Origin: Caenorhabditis elegans
Taxonomy: Eukaryota > Nematoda > Chromadorea > Rhabditida > Rhabditidae
Direction of reading: 5' to 3'
Assembly (NCBI RefSeq): GCF_000002985.6
Contig: NC_003284.9
Coordinates: forward strand, 13,516,001-13,580,000
Length of the DNA stretch: 64,000 nt
The notes beneath the pieces are model-generated. The model saw only the letters and a program-made list of their open reading frames with translations. It ran no database searches and was not told where the DNA came from. Below are positions 17,043-28,821 of the stretch, in pieces. The position numbers were made by a program, and so were the translations under genes. Each line of letters starts with the position of its first letter. Within the stretch, counting starts at the first letter, position 1.

Positions 17043-20000
17043 ATGCTCTATAAAAAACGTTTACAAATGTTCTCATTCAATTGGGCACTAATCCTATTGG
17101 TCGCAGTCGGCGGAACTAATGCGTTTAAGATAAAACGGACCGCAAAGGACTTGGAGAGCCAGCTTTATGAGGATTTGCTCTTCGACTATAATAAGGTTAG
17201 TTGCATGAATTGTGTTTTTTACGAGCAAGAAGTATTGCGTCCAAGGTTATTATTAATAATTCAGTTCTGTATCAAATTTCGTATTTCTTTCAAAAATTAA
17301 TGTGAAATTGTCATTTCTTCCGAATGAATTACTGATTTTTCAAAACGTTTTTTAAATGTCATACTGAAAATAGATAAACTATATTGTATTATAACACCGT
17401 TTTTTCCAAATTTCTGGATTTTTGAAATTACATTGTCTTACCGCTCAAATATATCAAATGATTGAGATTTGTACACAACAACTCTGCATTTTCAAGTAAT
17501 AAAATATTATAAAATGTATTTCCGCTATTTGTAGGTACCTCGGCCTGTTAAAAACAGCTCTGACATTTTGACAGTTGACGTTGGTGCTTCTCTCATTAGA
17601 ATCATCGATGTTGATGAGAAAAACCAAGTGCTCACCACAAACTTGTGGCTAGAAATGGTAAGTTTTAATTTTACAACTTGAAAAAAGACTACATCTAATT
17701 AAACTTTATTGGAGAAATGGAACGACGCAAAGCTAACATGGACACCTGAAAAATACGGTGGTTTGAAGACACTTCACATTCCAAGCGACTTTATTTGGAC
17801 TCCTGATCTAGTGCTGTACAACAAGTAAGCACCTCTTTTCTAGTAGTTAAAAAGTGCAATTTCTTTCCAGCGCAGCAGGAGACCCCGACATCACAATCTT
17901 GACCGATGCGTTGGTGACATTTGAAGGAAACGTTTACTGGCAACCGCCCGCTATTTACAAGTCGTTTTGCCCGGTTTGAAAAAATGAAAAAAAAAACATA
18001 TTGCAAAAAATGAGGGAAAATTCAGATTGATGTTACATGGTTCCCATATGACTCTCAAAAGTGTGAAATGAAATTCGGAACATGGACGTATACGGGTAGA
18101 TATGTGGATTTGAAGCAACTTCCACAAGGTAAATTCAGCTGGGCTGAAACAATTCTTTTCTTATACCTTGGATTACTTGTTACAGAGGAAGTCGTTACAA
18201 TCACAAAAGACGATAATGATGTAGAGTTCATGCAGCAAGGCATGGATTTGAGCTTCTTCTACCGCTCTGCTGAGTGGGATTTACTATCCTTGACATCCGA
18301 ACGGCATTCTGTTCTATATGCGTCTTGTTGTGGTCCTGAAAAATACGTCGATATTACTTATTATTTCGGACTACGGTTAGTTTGAATTATTGCAGCCTTA
18401 AAAATTTAAATATAATATTTCATTTTCAGGCGGAAAACTTTATTTTTCACGTGCAACTTGATTCTTCCATGCTTTTTGATTTCTATCTTAACCACATTTG
18501 TATTCTACTTGTCTGATCATAAAATCACATTTTCCATTTCTATTTTGGTTACATTGACTGTGTTTTTCTTGGTTAGTGGTTTTGAACCCGAGACTTTTCA
18601 CGTTTGTTAAATTTGAACTTTCAGGTTCTCATTGATTTAATGCCACCTACAAGTTTAGTGATACCAATGTTTGGAAGATATCTCATCACTACTATGATTC
18701 TGGTCGCCTTGTCAACAGTGGTATCTGTTATCACAGTAAACTTTCGGTTTCGATCTGGAAGTGCTCACAAAATGTCACCGTGGATTAGAGCAGTTTTCTT
18801 GAAGTTTCTCCCAAAGTATGTGTTTTTTTTATATTTAAAAGTGGCTAGCACAAGATCTTTAGAGTAATTGAAAAGGTTTATCAAACTGCAATGTGATAAA
18901 AAATATTTGCCGGCTTTTCAAAATTCGTCAAATATGAGTTACACTCACTGGCGCTAGTGTATTGCGTGTCCTCATTGTTGAAATTAGATTAATTTATAAT
19001 TAATTTCTCCATTCAAATTAAACGTGATTAAGGTTTTCACCGTTTAAAACTGCTTGTTCTTAAGCGTATAAATACAAAAACATTCCGTACGTTTTTATTT
19101 TTCATAACTTAATACATAGACTTTTTCCTGAAAACATCACAAAAAATAATTTCAAAAACCCAACAACAAAAACCTGTGTATAGTTTTGTCTTCGATAGAA
19201 ATTTATCAATCTTCAGAATCTTGCTGATGTCGCGACCCGAAAAAGGCGAAGTGACCAAACAACCACCACTAGTGAATGCGGCAAGTTTGGTGGGCTCCAA
19301 CTATGCAACAGCGGCGAAGGTAACAACTATACAATCAAATTTGTTTGTCAAACAAGGCGTTGAATATTCAGGCGGCTAACGAGTATCGCAACAAGGCCAA
19401 AGGAAAGAACAATGATTTGATGAGCTTAAGAGGGAAGCCAAGCTCACAAGCTGTTTTGAATAACACATTCGATATGAGGATGAGGAATAATGATAGTACG
19501 GTGGAGAATGTTAGTAGACAGTGGTTTCTTAAAAACTACAAGTATTGATTTTTCAGAGACTGAAGCCGTATTTATGTGCTCAAAATAATAACGCGCCAAC
19601 GGTGGCGTTTAGGAAAACCAAACGACAAAAAAGCAAATCGGTTGATGATGTGGTTTTTATGAACTTACTGAATCAAGTGAGGTTCATTGCAGAGCACTTC
19701 CGACATAATGAACTGGAAGGGGAGGTGAGAATTGCGCTGTACTTAAACTCTGTTTTGTAACAAAACATACCATGTGTTCAAAAATCAATTAGAAAACATT
19801 TAAAAGTTATGAGTGATAGAAACAATGAAATACAAATTTCAGGTCAAGCATATTTGCTATATGTCCAGGTTTAAGGAGAAATAACGAAGTAACGTTTTTC
19901 TAAAAGCGATAAAAGCACACGACAGCCGTTCAAATTTAAATACAAATTTTCAAAACTTTTTTTTGCTGTAGACTTTAGTTATTTGTTAGTTTGATCGTAA

Positions 20001-20312
20001 AATACTAAAACATCTATTTCCAAGGTTCGCACTTTCTGTTTCCGGAAAATGCGGACCTGTGGCGTCATGGAAACATTACTGCGAATCAAAATTAGATAAG
20101 AATTTTTATTGCAGATTTCGGATGATTGGACATTTGTCGCAATGGTCTTGGATCGGCTATTCCTTATCATTTTCTCAGTGCTCAATGTAGGAACAGTCTT
20201 TATAATTTTGGAGTCACCGTCTCTATACGACTATTCTAAACCGATGAACATCACTGTGCCCAACAAGCCGTTAGGACAAGCTAATTTTTACAGTTCATGG
20301 AACTTGAAGTGA
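17043..20312 (+). CDS. acr-12: Nicotinic acetylcholine receptor alpha subunit
   Basis: Subunit of a pentameric cation channel gated by acetylcholine at neuronal synapses. Exons 17043-17195, 17535-17657, 17715-17824, 17871-17973, 18026-18128, 18186-18375, 18430-18571, 18625-18815, 19217-19319, 19372-19509, 19557-19724 and 20115-20312 give 573 residues. There is a signal peptide ([18 protein letters not shown]), a Cys-loop C162-C176 with 13 residues between, and vicinal C245-C246 (YASCC), which marks an alpha subunit. M1-M3 run from about 263 to 350. A long cytoplasmic loop precedes M4 ([20 protein letters not shown]). The pre-M2 motif is D-H-K (290-292) instead of the usual G-E-K, a hallmark of the ACR-8 group (acr-8, acr-12, lev-8). 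An alternative start at 17067 would shorten the leader. The adjacent cah-4 supports acr-12. Confidence 0.93.
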
Positions 20313-21045
20313 TCAAAACTTATTGAATATGTTTTACCAACTGATAATACGGTTTTTGTTTTACAATTATAAATTTAGCTTAACCTTTTTTCCAAATAAC
20401 AATACATATACATTTTATTAAACAGAATTATACAGAATGGAAGAGAAATGAATTATTTTTTCATATTATTTTAGAAAAAAACAAGAAACAAGTTAGAAAA
20501 ACAACGATGATACGGATGTTTTAAACAAAAGTATTTCTAGGAGGGTCTGCTTCAATAAAATCAAAGTGCTAAAAGTACCCCATCTAAAAATATATTTCTT
20601 GCCGCTTCGATAGATCTAGTTGGCCAAACAGGAAATTTGAGCAAAATTTAGTTTTTTTTTTCTAATTTCAACAACATCATCCTCATCAACTAAAGAAAAA
20701 AGAACAATATTAGATGTCTCAAATCAAACAAAAAAAGTGACTTGGGCAATACATACAATGAATCCAGAAAGTAGCAATAGGGCAAGGAAAAAACGGTGCG
20801 TCAAGGAAGAATAGTGATGGGAGGGAAGAATGGAGACTCGATGGTTGTAGTGAACATGCCAGGAAAACCGGACTGTGCAGAAGGCGTTGGGGCGAGGAAA
20901 AAGAGGGAGAGAAAAGCAATGCAAAAAACAAAGGATATGGGTCGGAGAAAAAACTAAATAATAATAGTACAAATCGCAGTAGATACGACCTCGGAGACAA
21001 GTATAAAAGCGGCGGGTGCCGGCGTCCAAGGCATCCAGAACTACA
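20313..21045. promoter_or_regulatory. Intergenic region and TATA promoter of the His-rich gene
   Basis: The first half is the AT-rich acr-12 3' flank. A perfect TATAAAAG at 21002-21009 lies 37 bp before the ATG at 21046, so the 5' UTR would be only about 10-15 nt. Strong TATA boxes in C. elegans usually go with highly expressed, tissue-restricted genes. Confidence 0.65.
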
Positions 21046-21957
21046 ATGTTCACTACTTCCCAACTCATCTGCTCTTCTTTGCTTATTGCATCGCTCATGG
21101 CGAGCCCCATCAGCCATTCTAGGTGAGCACTTTTTTTTTCAATTTTCAATTTTATTCTTAGAAAAAAACAATCCGTGTATCAAAAAAAAATATTCCAGCC
21201 ATGAAAATGCGTCCGGCAAATACGGATATGGGGATGAGTCCCAACATGGAAAGAACTTCCACCAGAAGGCAGAACATTCCGGGCATGAAGCGAAGGAAAA
21301 GGGCTACTCTCAAGATGGAAAAGCCGCTGACCACGACGCGCTTCACAAGGACGCTGCCGAGCACAAGCAAAACAAAGAGGCTCACCAATCTGGATCCGGT
21401 AACAAGTACGTCGATGATGCCTCGAACTACAACAAGGATGTGAAGACCAAGACTTTCGGATTCTTCGACTACCGTTACGTTCAACCACAATACCACATGG
21501 AGCAGTACCATACCGATGAGAAGCACGCCAACAAGTATGCCGGAGATGAGCACAACGCCGGGCAACAGCACAAGGACAACGGAGGATACCACGCCGACGG
21601 ACACCAAGGATACGGTAAGACTATATCTTTCACAAACACTTGAGCATGGTTTTGTATTCAGACAAGGCACAAGAAAAGCACGGAGCTTCCCACACCAACT
21701 ACGGAAACGAGGACGCCGGACACAAATCCAAGTACGACGACAACGAGGGCAAATACGGAGACCACACCGATGGATACTACAACAAGGGATACGACAACTA
21801 CGGACAAGGACACGACTCCGAAAGCTACCAGCCATCTTACTACCAACCGAAGCCAAAGTACTACGGAGGACACCAATCCCACTACCAACCATCCGCCAGA
21901 CACTCAAGCCCATACCAAGGTGACCAATACTACGGATACGAGGCCCCACACTACTGA
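21046..21957 (+). CDS. Secreted His/Gly/Tyr/Lys-rich protein
   Basis: Three exons (21046-21122, 21199-21614, 21662-21957) encode 262 residues. The first 20 or so (MFTTSQLICSSLLIASLMAS) form a signal peptide. The mature chain is low-complexity and very hydrophilic: His, Gly, Tyr, Asp and Lys dominate in loose repeats such as KYGYGDESQHGK, HKDNGGYHADGHQGY and DDNEGKYGDHTDGYYNKGY. It ends in a Pro/Tyr-rich tail. There is one hydrophobic island, TKTFGFFDYRYVQPQYH. No mature cysteines are seen. Codons are strongly optimal and a TATA box is close, suggesting high expression. Its composition would suit an extracellular structural or metal-binding role (cuticle, lumen), but I do not recognise a family. 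AATAAA at about 22085 fits the 3' end. Confidence 0.85.
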
Positions 21958-24900
21958 GCACCAGCCTGGAGCAGTTTTTGAACTTTTCTAATTTCGTTTT
22001 CTTTTAAGATTTTGATATGATTGCACACTGTGCTCTATCACCGTCTTGAAAATTTTTCAATTTCTTGTCTTTTCATCTTTTCGGGAATAAAATTGTAGTG
22101 GAAATCAAAAAAAACGGTTTTCTGAATTGCATTATAAAACATGAGAATTAAAACACAAAGTTCTCAAAAAAAAAATGTTAAAACCAGTTTCAATAATAAT
22201 GAGTGTACCGAAATAATTAGAAAAAGTAGTTAAACGTATGTGGTAAAAAGAACAAATGTTCGAATAAAAACGCGAACAAATTTTATCAGCTATCTTTTTT
22301 AAGTTTGATTGAAACAATTTTCAGTTTTCATAAACTTACAATTTCTTTTTTTTACAGTGGCTTCTGTAATTATTTTTAAAATTTGATCTGCTCAGAGCAT
22401 TTCTATTAACCCCTGTAGACCTGATGAGCACCAACATGGCCTAATATAAATTTCTTGGCTCCCACGTGACTAAACACTGGTGTTATAATAAATTAAAACA
22501 TATCATTATGATACGGTTGTCTGAAATAACGTGGGAGGCGGGATTCCGTGGTTGACCTAGTTGCCTGAATTGTTAAGTACAAAAGTAAAACTAGTACCTC
22601 ACAAGGTACGGTGTGGCAAAATCTGGAATTATTCTTTTAAAAAATTCCCCTTTGTCGTAAAGTTTTATATTTTTCGAAATTTAAACCAAATACTTCAAAC
22701 ATTCTAAAACATTTTTAGACATCTAGAAAACAAAAGACCAGCTATACATTTTTTCTAAGTTAAACAACAGATGAAATATATACAAATGACATTTTTATAA
22801 TTATCAATTTTATTCAAATAAATGGTCTTACTTTCTCCATAACTCAATTTCCAGAAATGTTCCTGTTCCAGAAACATTAACATAGACTTCAATTATTTTC
22901 CCCCAAATATTTCATTGTAGGGGCCTTCCAGAATAAAAAGGAACTAAAGCCATCTGCTAAATTTTGTCAAATTTTTCTCACATTTCATAAAGTTCGAAAG
23001 TAAACATTAGTTTATCCAAGCAGTTCTGCAAATAACTTTTCAATCAGAGAAACTGTCAAAAGTTATGGAGTTTAATAAGAAGCTCTCAATTTTTGCTCTT
23101 TTGGTAGGACTATATAAAAGACTGACGTTTCTGAAAAGTTTCCGACCTCAATACATTTAATAAACACGAATCAGAGAATCTTCGAATTCTATTAAACCAA
23201 ATAGTTCGTTTTGCAATTTAGTAAAATTTGATGTTCAATTATGTAGTTTGCTTCTCCCAACTATTTTAATAACCAATTAATTGATTTCAACATATCAAAT
23301 CAAGCCAAGTCTAAGTTGAAACAATTTTTTAAAACATTTATTATGTACGGGCTGGGTGGCTTAAACATATAATTTCTACATTTGGAATACTCTTATCAAA
23401 TCCCTTGCCCCCCTCTCAAAAATGACCTTACTCTTTGAAAACTTGTTTTTGAACTTTTATAATAAATATCTGCTGATTCAAACAAATTTGCACACCAATA
23501 GGCGAAAAATATTTTCTTGAAATCGTATTAATGGAATTCCTTTATGTAAAGCAAACATTTTGAGAAATCACAAGACCAATTACATCTTAGAAATTTTATT
23601 GTTGAATTTAAAATCGGTTTGCAAAATTCTGGAAGAATTAAATATTTTCTACAAGTTTATGTCGCGATCAACATTTTCTCATTTAGACTTTTTAACAACA
23701 TTAGTTAGGTAAACAGTTGCTGACCCCCCCCCCTCGCTGCAAACTTATCAAAAACTGTCATTCATATTTACTTTTCCCTCACAGTTTCATACCTACTAAG
23801 ACAGGTTTTTTTTCTCATTTTTGAACAAACAAGTTCAATCAAAAATCAATGGTTCAAAGATAGGATCAATGTGAAGATCAAATCATCCAATTGGTTGTTC
23901 TCTATGTCCATTCAATCTTCAACTTTTTCTTCGACACATTCTTTAAGAGGCACGTGACTCATGTTGATACCGATCCCTTTTCTCGAAATCATCATATTTG
24001 TAACGCTACAATAGTTTTTGAAATGATACGATCTATGATATTGTGTGCGAAGGCCCCCGGGTGTGGGGGTAGGAATAAATAATGGTGTTAGGAAAAATGC
24101 AAACATTGGCGTTCAAGTCCGACAAAAAAAAGTCGGAGAACAGGGAACAGGGCGTCATATCGTGATGTCATTTATGATAAGAAAGTATGGCGGCCAGTTC
24201 TAAAGGCAACGGATTTTTTCTATCACCTTTCGGAGCAGTGAAAAATTTTAAAAATGTATGCCCTACTCGTCAAAAATACAATGTAATCGTTGAAAATGAA
24301 ATTTTTTTTTCAAACTTTCTCAGACTCCAATTATTTCCTGTAAACTGTAGACTAATTCAAAGTTCATATGTCTCAAATACTCGCCAAGGAATAGTATTAC
24401 AGTAATCTACAGTATAACCTACGTTTCTAAACAAGCTACACATTTTACTTTTCTCATATTGAACGGTCAAAGATGTTTTTTTTTTCGAAAAGGGAACTAA
24501 GAAAATTTAAAGTGAACTAATTGCTGATAGGATCAGGATTACGTTGCTAATTTGACTGAAAATTGTCGAACATAAGTTGATGTGATTAGAAACTCGAAAA
24601 AGTACATGCTCAGGTAGTGATGACGCTGTTTGTCAAAAAATTTTAGAATAGAAAACAGTAACAAAAAAATTAATTAAAAAGCATTCAATGTCCTTTCATT
24701 TTTAAGTTTTCAAATTTATACAATTTTATTTTTCGAATGGAAAGAGATCTGAAGTTGAAATAAATGTGAATCAAAAAACGGTATAATTTGAATGAAATAT
24801 TAACAGTTAGTATTTTTGATAGCATCAGTGGATAAATTATTTAGATACTAGTGATACTGCTGAAGATATTAATCGCAATAAAACTTTTCGAAAAATTTTG

Positions 24901-25434
24901 GAAACTGTATTATGCACCGTCGAAAAAGTGGCATTACTCTGTTTTAACGTGTTAGCGTGTCTACAATTTTCATATTCAAATTATGTCTATTGGTGAAACT
25001 TTGCCTTGAAGTATCAAAAATTGAAACAATGCCAATTTACCAAAACTTTGATTGAAATTTTTTTAAAGATTAAAACTTGTAGAGCGTTTTATCGTTCAGG
25101 ATTCTGTATGCATACGCTTCCTTTATGTGCTTCTGATTTTTCGATTTTCACTCTTGGTTCATACAATTTTAACTTTAAAATTACGTTTTTGTATTCAAAT
25201 CCTTTGATCTTTGTCATGAAAAATTTAAATGCCATAACCCCCGCGAAAAGACTCCCCAATACCAGGTATTAATGTATGCAAAACCCATAACAGTCATTTT
25301 TGCGCCCTTTTTCCCAAGTTCTCCACACCATTCCTAAACACACAAGCGCACGTACAGGCCCCTGATCTCTGTCAGAAGGGCACCCGGCTCCGCCCCCAGT
25401 CAACCACTGTACACTATAAATATTGCAAATTCAG
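21958..25434. promoter_or_regulatory. Gene-poor region upstream of cah-4
   Basis: These 3.5 kb are AT-rich and have no supported exon on either strand. They include the 3' UTR of the His-rich gene, a C10 run at about 23724, and a TATAAATA-like sequence at about 25415, just upstream of the most distal cah-4 first exon. The short frames lack splice partners and family resemblance. Confidence 0.5.
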
Positions 25435-28372
25435 ATGGCGAAGAAGAGAGGAGAGGTGAAAAGAAAGAAAACATCGGGAGAAGATGATGATCTTGATGCT
25501 GATGGTTTCATTCATTTCACTGACACCATCATTCTTTTCGACGCGACGTTGATTCTAACGTTTAGAGATGAGACCATCTCTCAATTTATAATTGTCCACT
25601 ATCGACACCGTTTTCTATTGATAACTGATAAACTATTGCAAAGATCACTACCCTTCCTTGTTTGCTCCATTGCAAGTGTTTAAGTGACATTAGGTGATCA
25701 TATATACTTATTCAAACCATTTCATATTTTCAAATATTTTTGAATAAAAACCCAGTATTTTGAACATATATATTTCCGGTTCAATTGTTGCAAGAAGTTG
25801 AGAGTTCAAAAGTTAAAGGAACAAATGCGTCAGAGTTTTGCCTAGTCCAAAAACGATTCAGAACATCAGTGAATTTCGACCATTTTTTTCACTTTTTCTA
25901 GTAGAGAAAGGGTTATTGTAGTTTTAATTTTTTTTTAATTTTTCAATGTAAAACTATGAGGTATTTTACATGTACATAGCAGTAATTGTTTTAACGTTAT
26001 ATCTCCCTTAATCTAGTAATGATATTTTGGATGAAGTTCTGATATTAAAGTATTTTTTGATCTATCACTTAAATATTTTTAAATCATTTTGATAGGGATC
26101 TTTACCGGTTTTTTTTAAATTTAAAACTGTGTGGATCCGAGTAACAATTCTCTCATTAAGTCAAAACGTTCTAGTTCCTTACTTACCAATAGAAATACTA
26201 CAGTTTAACGAAATACTCTTGGAGAAATGTTATCAGTAGTTTATATAAACCACTCATTAGATTTTTAAACCGTTTATTAAAATTTACCAAGCCTCTAATT
26301 AATCACTTGCTATAGTTCCCTGTTTCATAAAAAAAGGTGACTCATTTCTGAAGAAGTATTTTTTTAGTCAGCTTTGAAAATTTTGAAGCGAAAAAACAGA
26401 CCTTCTTATCAATTCGTACCAAATCGTTCAAGGTCGTCGTCTGCTGCTGGACTTTTGCGTGTTTTTCGCCAAAAACTGTTTGAATATTCTAGACATTTTT
26501 TTCTGCGTATTCTTTTTTTACTACTACTTCGCAAATTTCTTATTCAAAACTTTTCCCTAACAAATTTTTTCAGATATACATACATAACGATCTTCTCACT
26601 GACCAAAAGACCGACGAAAGAAAAAATGGGTAAGTTGATCATTTTTTGATTTTGCGCTAGCTATCATAAGTTCCAAATAATTTTCTCACGTAATGATTTT
26701 CTCGCTAAACGAGATTTATTACTTTTTTCTACTTTTCTCTTTGACTAGAACGCTATTATTTCAATTTAGGATATAGGAGCCAAAGATATCCCCCTTCCGC
26801 TTGCACTTCTTTTTGTCTGACCTCTATTTCTTCTTTTATTTTTTCTTTGGTTCCGTCTTGGAAAAAAGAGAAAAAGAAAAAGAAGAAAAAAAGAAAATAG
26901 TAGGGTGAGGGAAAATAAAGGAGAGAGAAATTTGGGTAGCAAAACAACTTTCTCTCTCACTTTCGTCCTCTCTCTCTCTCCCTCATTTTCCCCAGCTCGC
27001 ATGTGAACCAGACTCAGTTTTACTTTTTCGCTTTTCGATGGCACCTCCACAAGTAAGAAGGTCCGCTAGGTTAAGCAAGAGATGCCAAGAAGAAAAGGTT
27101 AAGCTTCAGAAGAAAAATGTCGGATTTAAGGCAAAATCTAAGTCGGCTAAAAAGAGTAATAAGAAATTCAAGAAAGGTATTCAAAAACGCAGAGATCATC
27201 TAGAGAACGATTAAAATTGACAACTTTTTTAGCTGCCGCTCAAAGACAAAGCCCAATTGACATCGTCCCACAACACGTGTGCTGTGACACAGACGTTTGC
27301 AAGGTTTGTTTTTTTAATATTCATTAAATAAATTTGGATATCTGAAAAATCATGAAAATACAGAAAGTAATTAAGTTATAATTTTTAGGCTGATGCCTTG
27401 AACATTGACTACAAATCAGGTGACTGTTGCGATGTCCTTGTCTCCGAAGGAGGTTTCCTTGTGAATGTCAAGAGAAATTGTGGCACATGTGAGTATAACG
27501 GATTGAAAATTCAGTCAATGTCATTATTATCAATTCCAGTCCTTACCGCCAACCATTTACCATCATCAAAATTCGCGTTGGCTCAGTTCCATGCTCATTG
27601 GGGAAGCAACTCGAAAGAAGGATCCGAGCACTTTTTGGACGGAAAACAACTTAGCGGAGAGGTTCACTTTGTATTCTGGAACACCAGCTATGAGTCGTTT
27701 AATGTGGCACTCAGCAAGCCCGATGGATTGGCGGTTGTTGGAGTCTTCTTGAAGGTTTGTGTTAGATTAGGGATTGAGCATTTAAGTTAGTCGCACTACA
27801 CAAGCCCTGAATTGGTTCTCACTTATAATTAGATCGTACACATATATTTTTTACATCTTGATTTATAATTTAAAAACTAAGAGTAGAATATGAAAAATAT
27901 CCACAACTTTCCGAAATTTCACAGCCACATATTTTAACCTTCTGAAAAACAGAAAATAAAAAATAAGCACCTGGCAAAACCTAGATAATCATCATATCCC
28001 TTTTCAGGAAGGAAAATACAATGACAATTACCATGGCCTGATCGACACAGTGCGCAAAGCCACCGGAAATGCCACACCAATTGCCATGCCAAAAGACTTC
28101 CACATTGAGCATCTTCTCCCATCCCCGGACAAGAGAGAATTCGTTACATACCTCGGATCCCTTACCACCCCACCATACAACGAGTGTGTTATCTGGACCT
28201 TGTTCACAGAGCCTGTGGAGGTCTCCTTCGGACAGGTGAGCAGCATATACAAAGAAATGGGTTGAACCGCGTGTTTTTTCAGCTCAACGTGCTCCGTAAT
28301 ATCATCCCCGCCAATCATCGCGCCTGCCAAGACAGATGCGACCGTGAAATCCGATCTTCCTTCAACTTTTAA
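25435..28372 (+). CDS. cah-4: Alpha-carbonic anhydrase with alternative first exons
   Basis: Interconverts CO2 and bicarbonate. Shared exons are 27233-27303, 27389-27488, 27540-27754, 28008-28235 and 28283-28372. In the 280-residue form starting at 27038 (exon 27038-27176), zinc ligands are H121 and H123 in QFHAHWG and H146 in GEVHFVFW. The E133-H134 pair and GSLTTPPYNECVIW are intact, so the enzyme should be active. The proton-shuttle position equivalent to His64 aligns with Phe93. Two further first exons, 25435-25504 (ATG at 25435) and 26574-26629 (ATG at 26626), end in the same phase and would give about 257 and 235 residues. The first-exon segments are Lys/Arg-rich with no signal peptide, so the enzyme is cytosolic or nuclear. 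The shortest form starts almost at the catalytic fold. Confidence 0.9.
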
Positions 28373-28821
28373 ATTTCTTATTTTTTTCCCTTCTCAATGG
28401 TTTTTTCTATTTAGTTTTTCTGTACGAGAACAACTCACAATCATCATGTAAAAAACAAGTTCACACCCCCGTGCCGATGTAAGTATGAAACGTCTCTTTC
28501 CCCTCAGAACATACATGTACGAAGAAGAGCTTAACACTCTTTTCTGCTTTCTCATTATAAATAATTTAGTATTCAACTGGAATAAAAAGTTTTTCGCTTT
28601 CTTTTCATCTGCGAGCTTTGAGTCAGAAGTATTTAGCATGACGTGCGTGTGTGTGAAAAGCGTGCCAACTAGGTTACTGAGCTTTGAGCTGGGAAAATAA
28701 CTTGGTTTTGAGAGAAAGTAAAAATCTGTTTTATGAGCAAAAATATTTTATTGGTCAAACCAAAATAAAAAAGATAATGAGAAGAGTAGAGAAAAACATT
28801 GAAAAATTATTAAAATAACCA
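28373..28821. terminator. Convergent 3' flanks of cah-4 and odr-1
   Basis: The two genes converge with 449 bp between stop codons. AATAAA for cah-4 is at about 28580. On the opposite strand, AATAAA-type signals for odr-1 fall at about 28745-28770. I see no further gene. Confidence 0.6.

Noticed and set aside
21158-21961. 267-residue minus-strand frame over the His-rich gene
   Set aside because: It is an antisense shadow with Val/Ser/Leu-rich composition arising from optimal codons on the plus strand.
24040-24135. tRNA-like B box (GCGTTCAAGTCCGAC)
   Set aside because: No A box, acceptor stem or cloverleaf can be formed with the preceding 70 bases.
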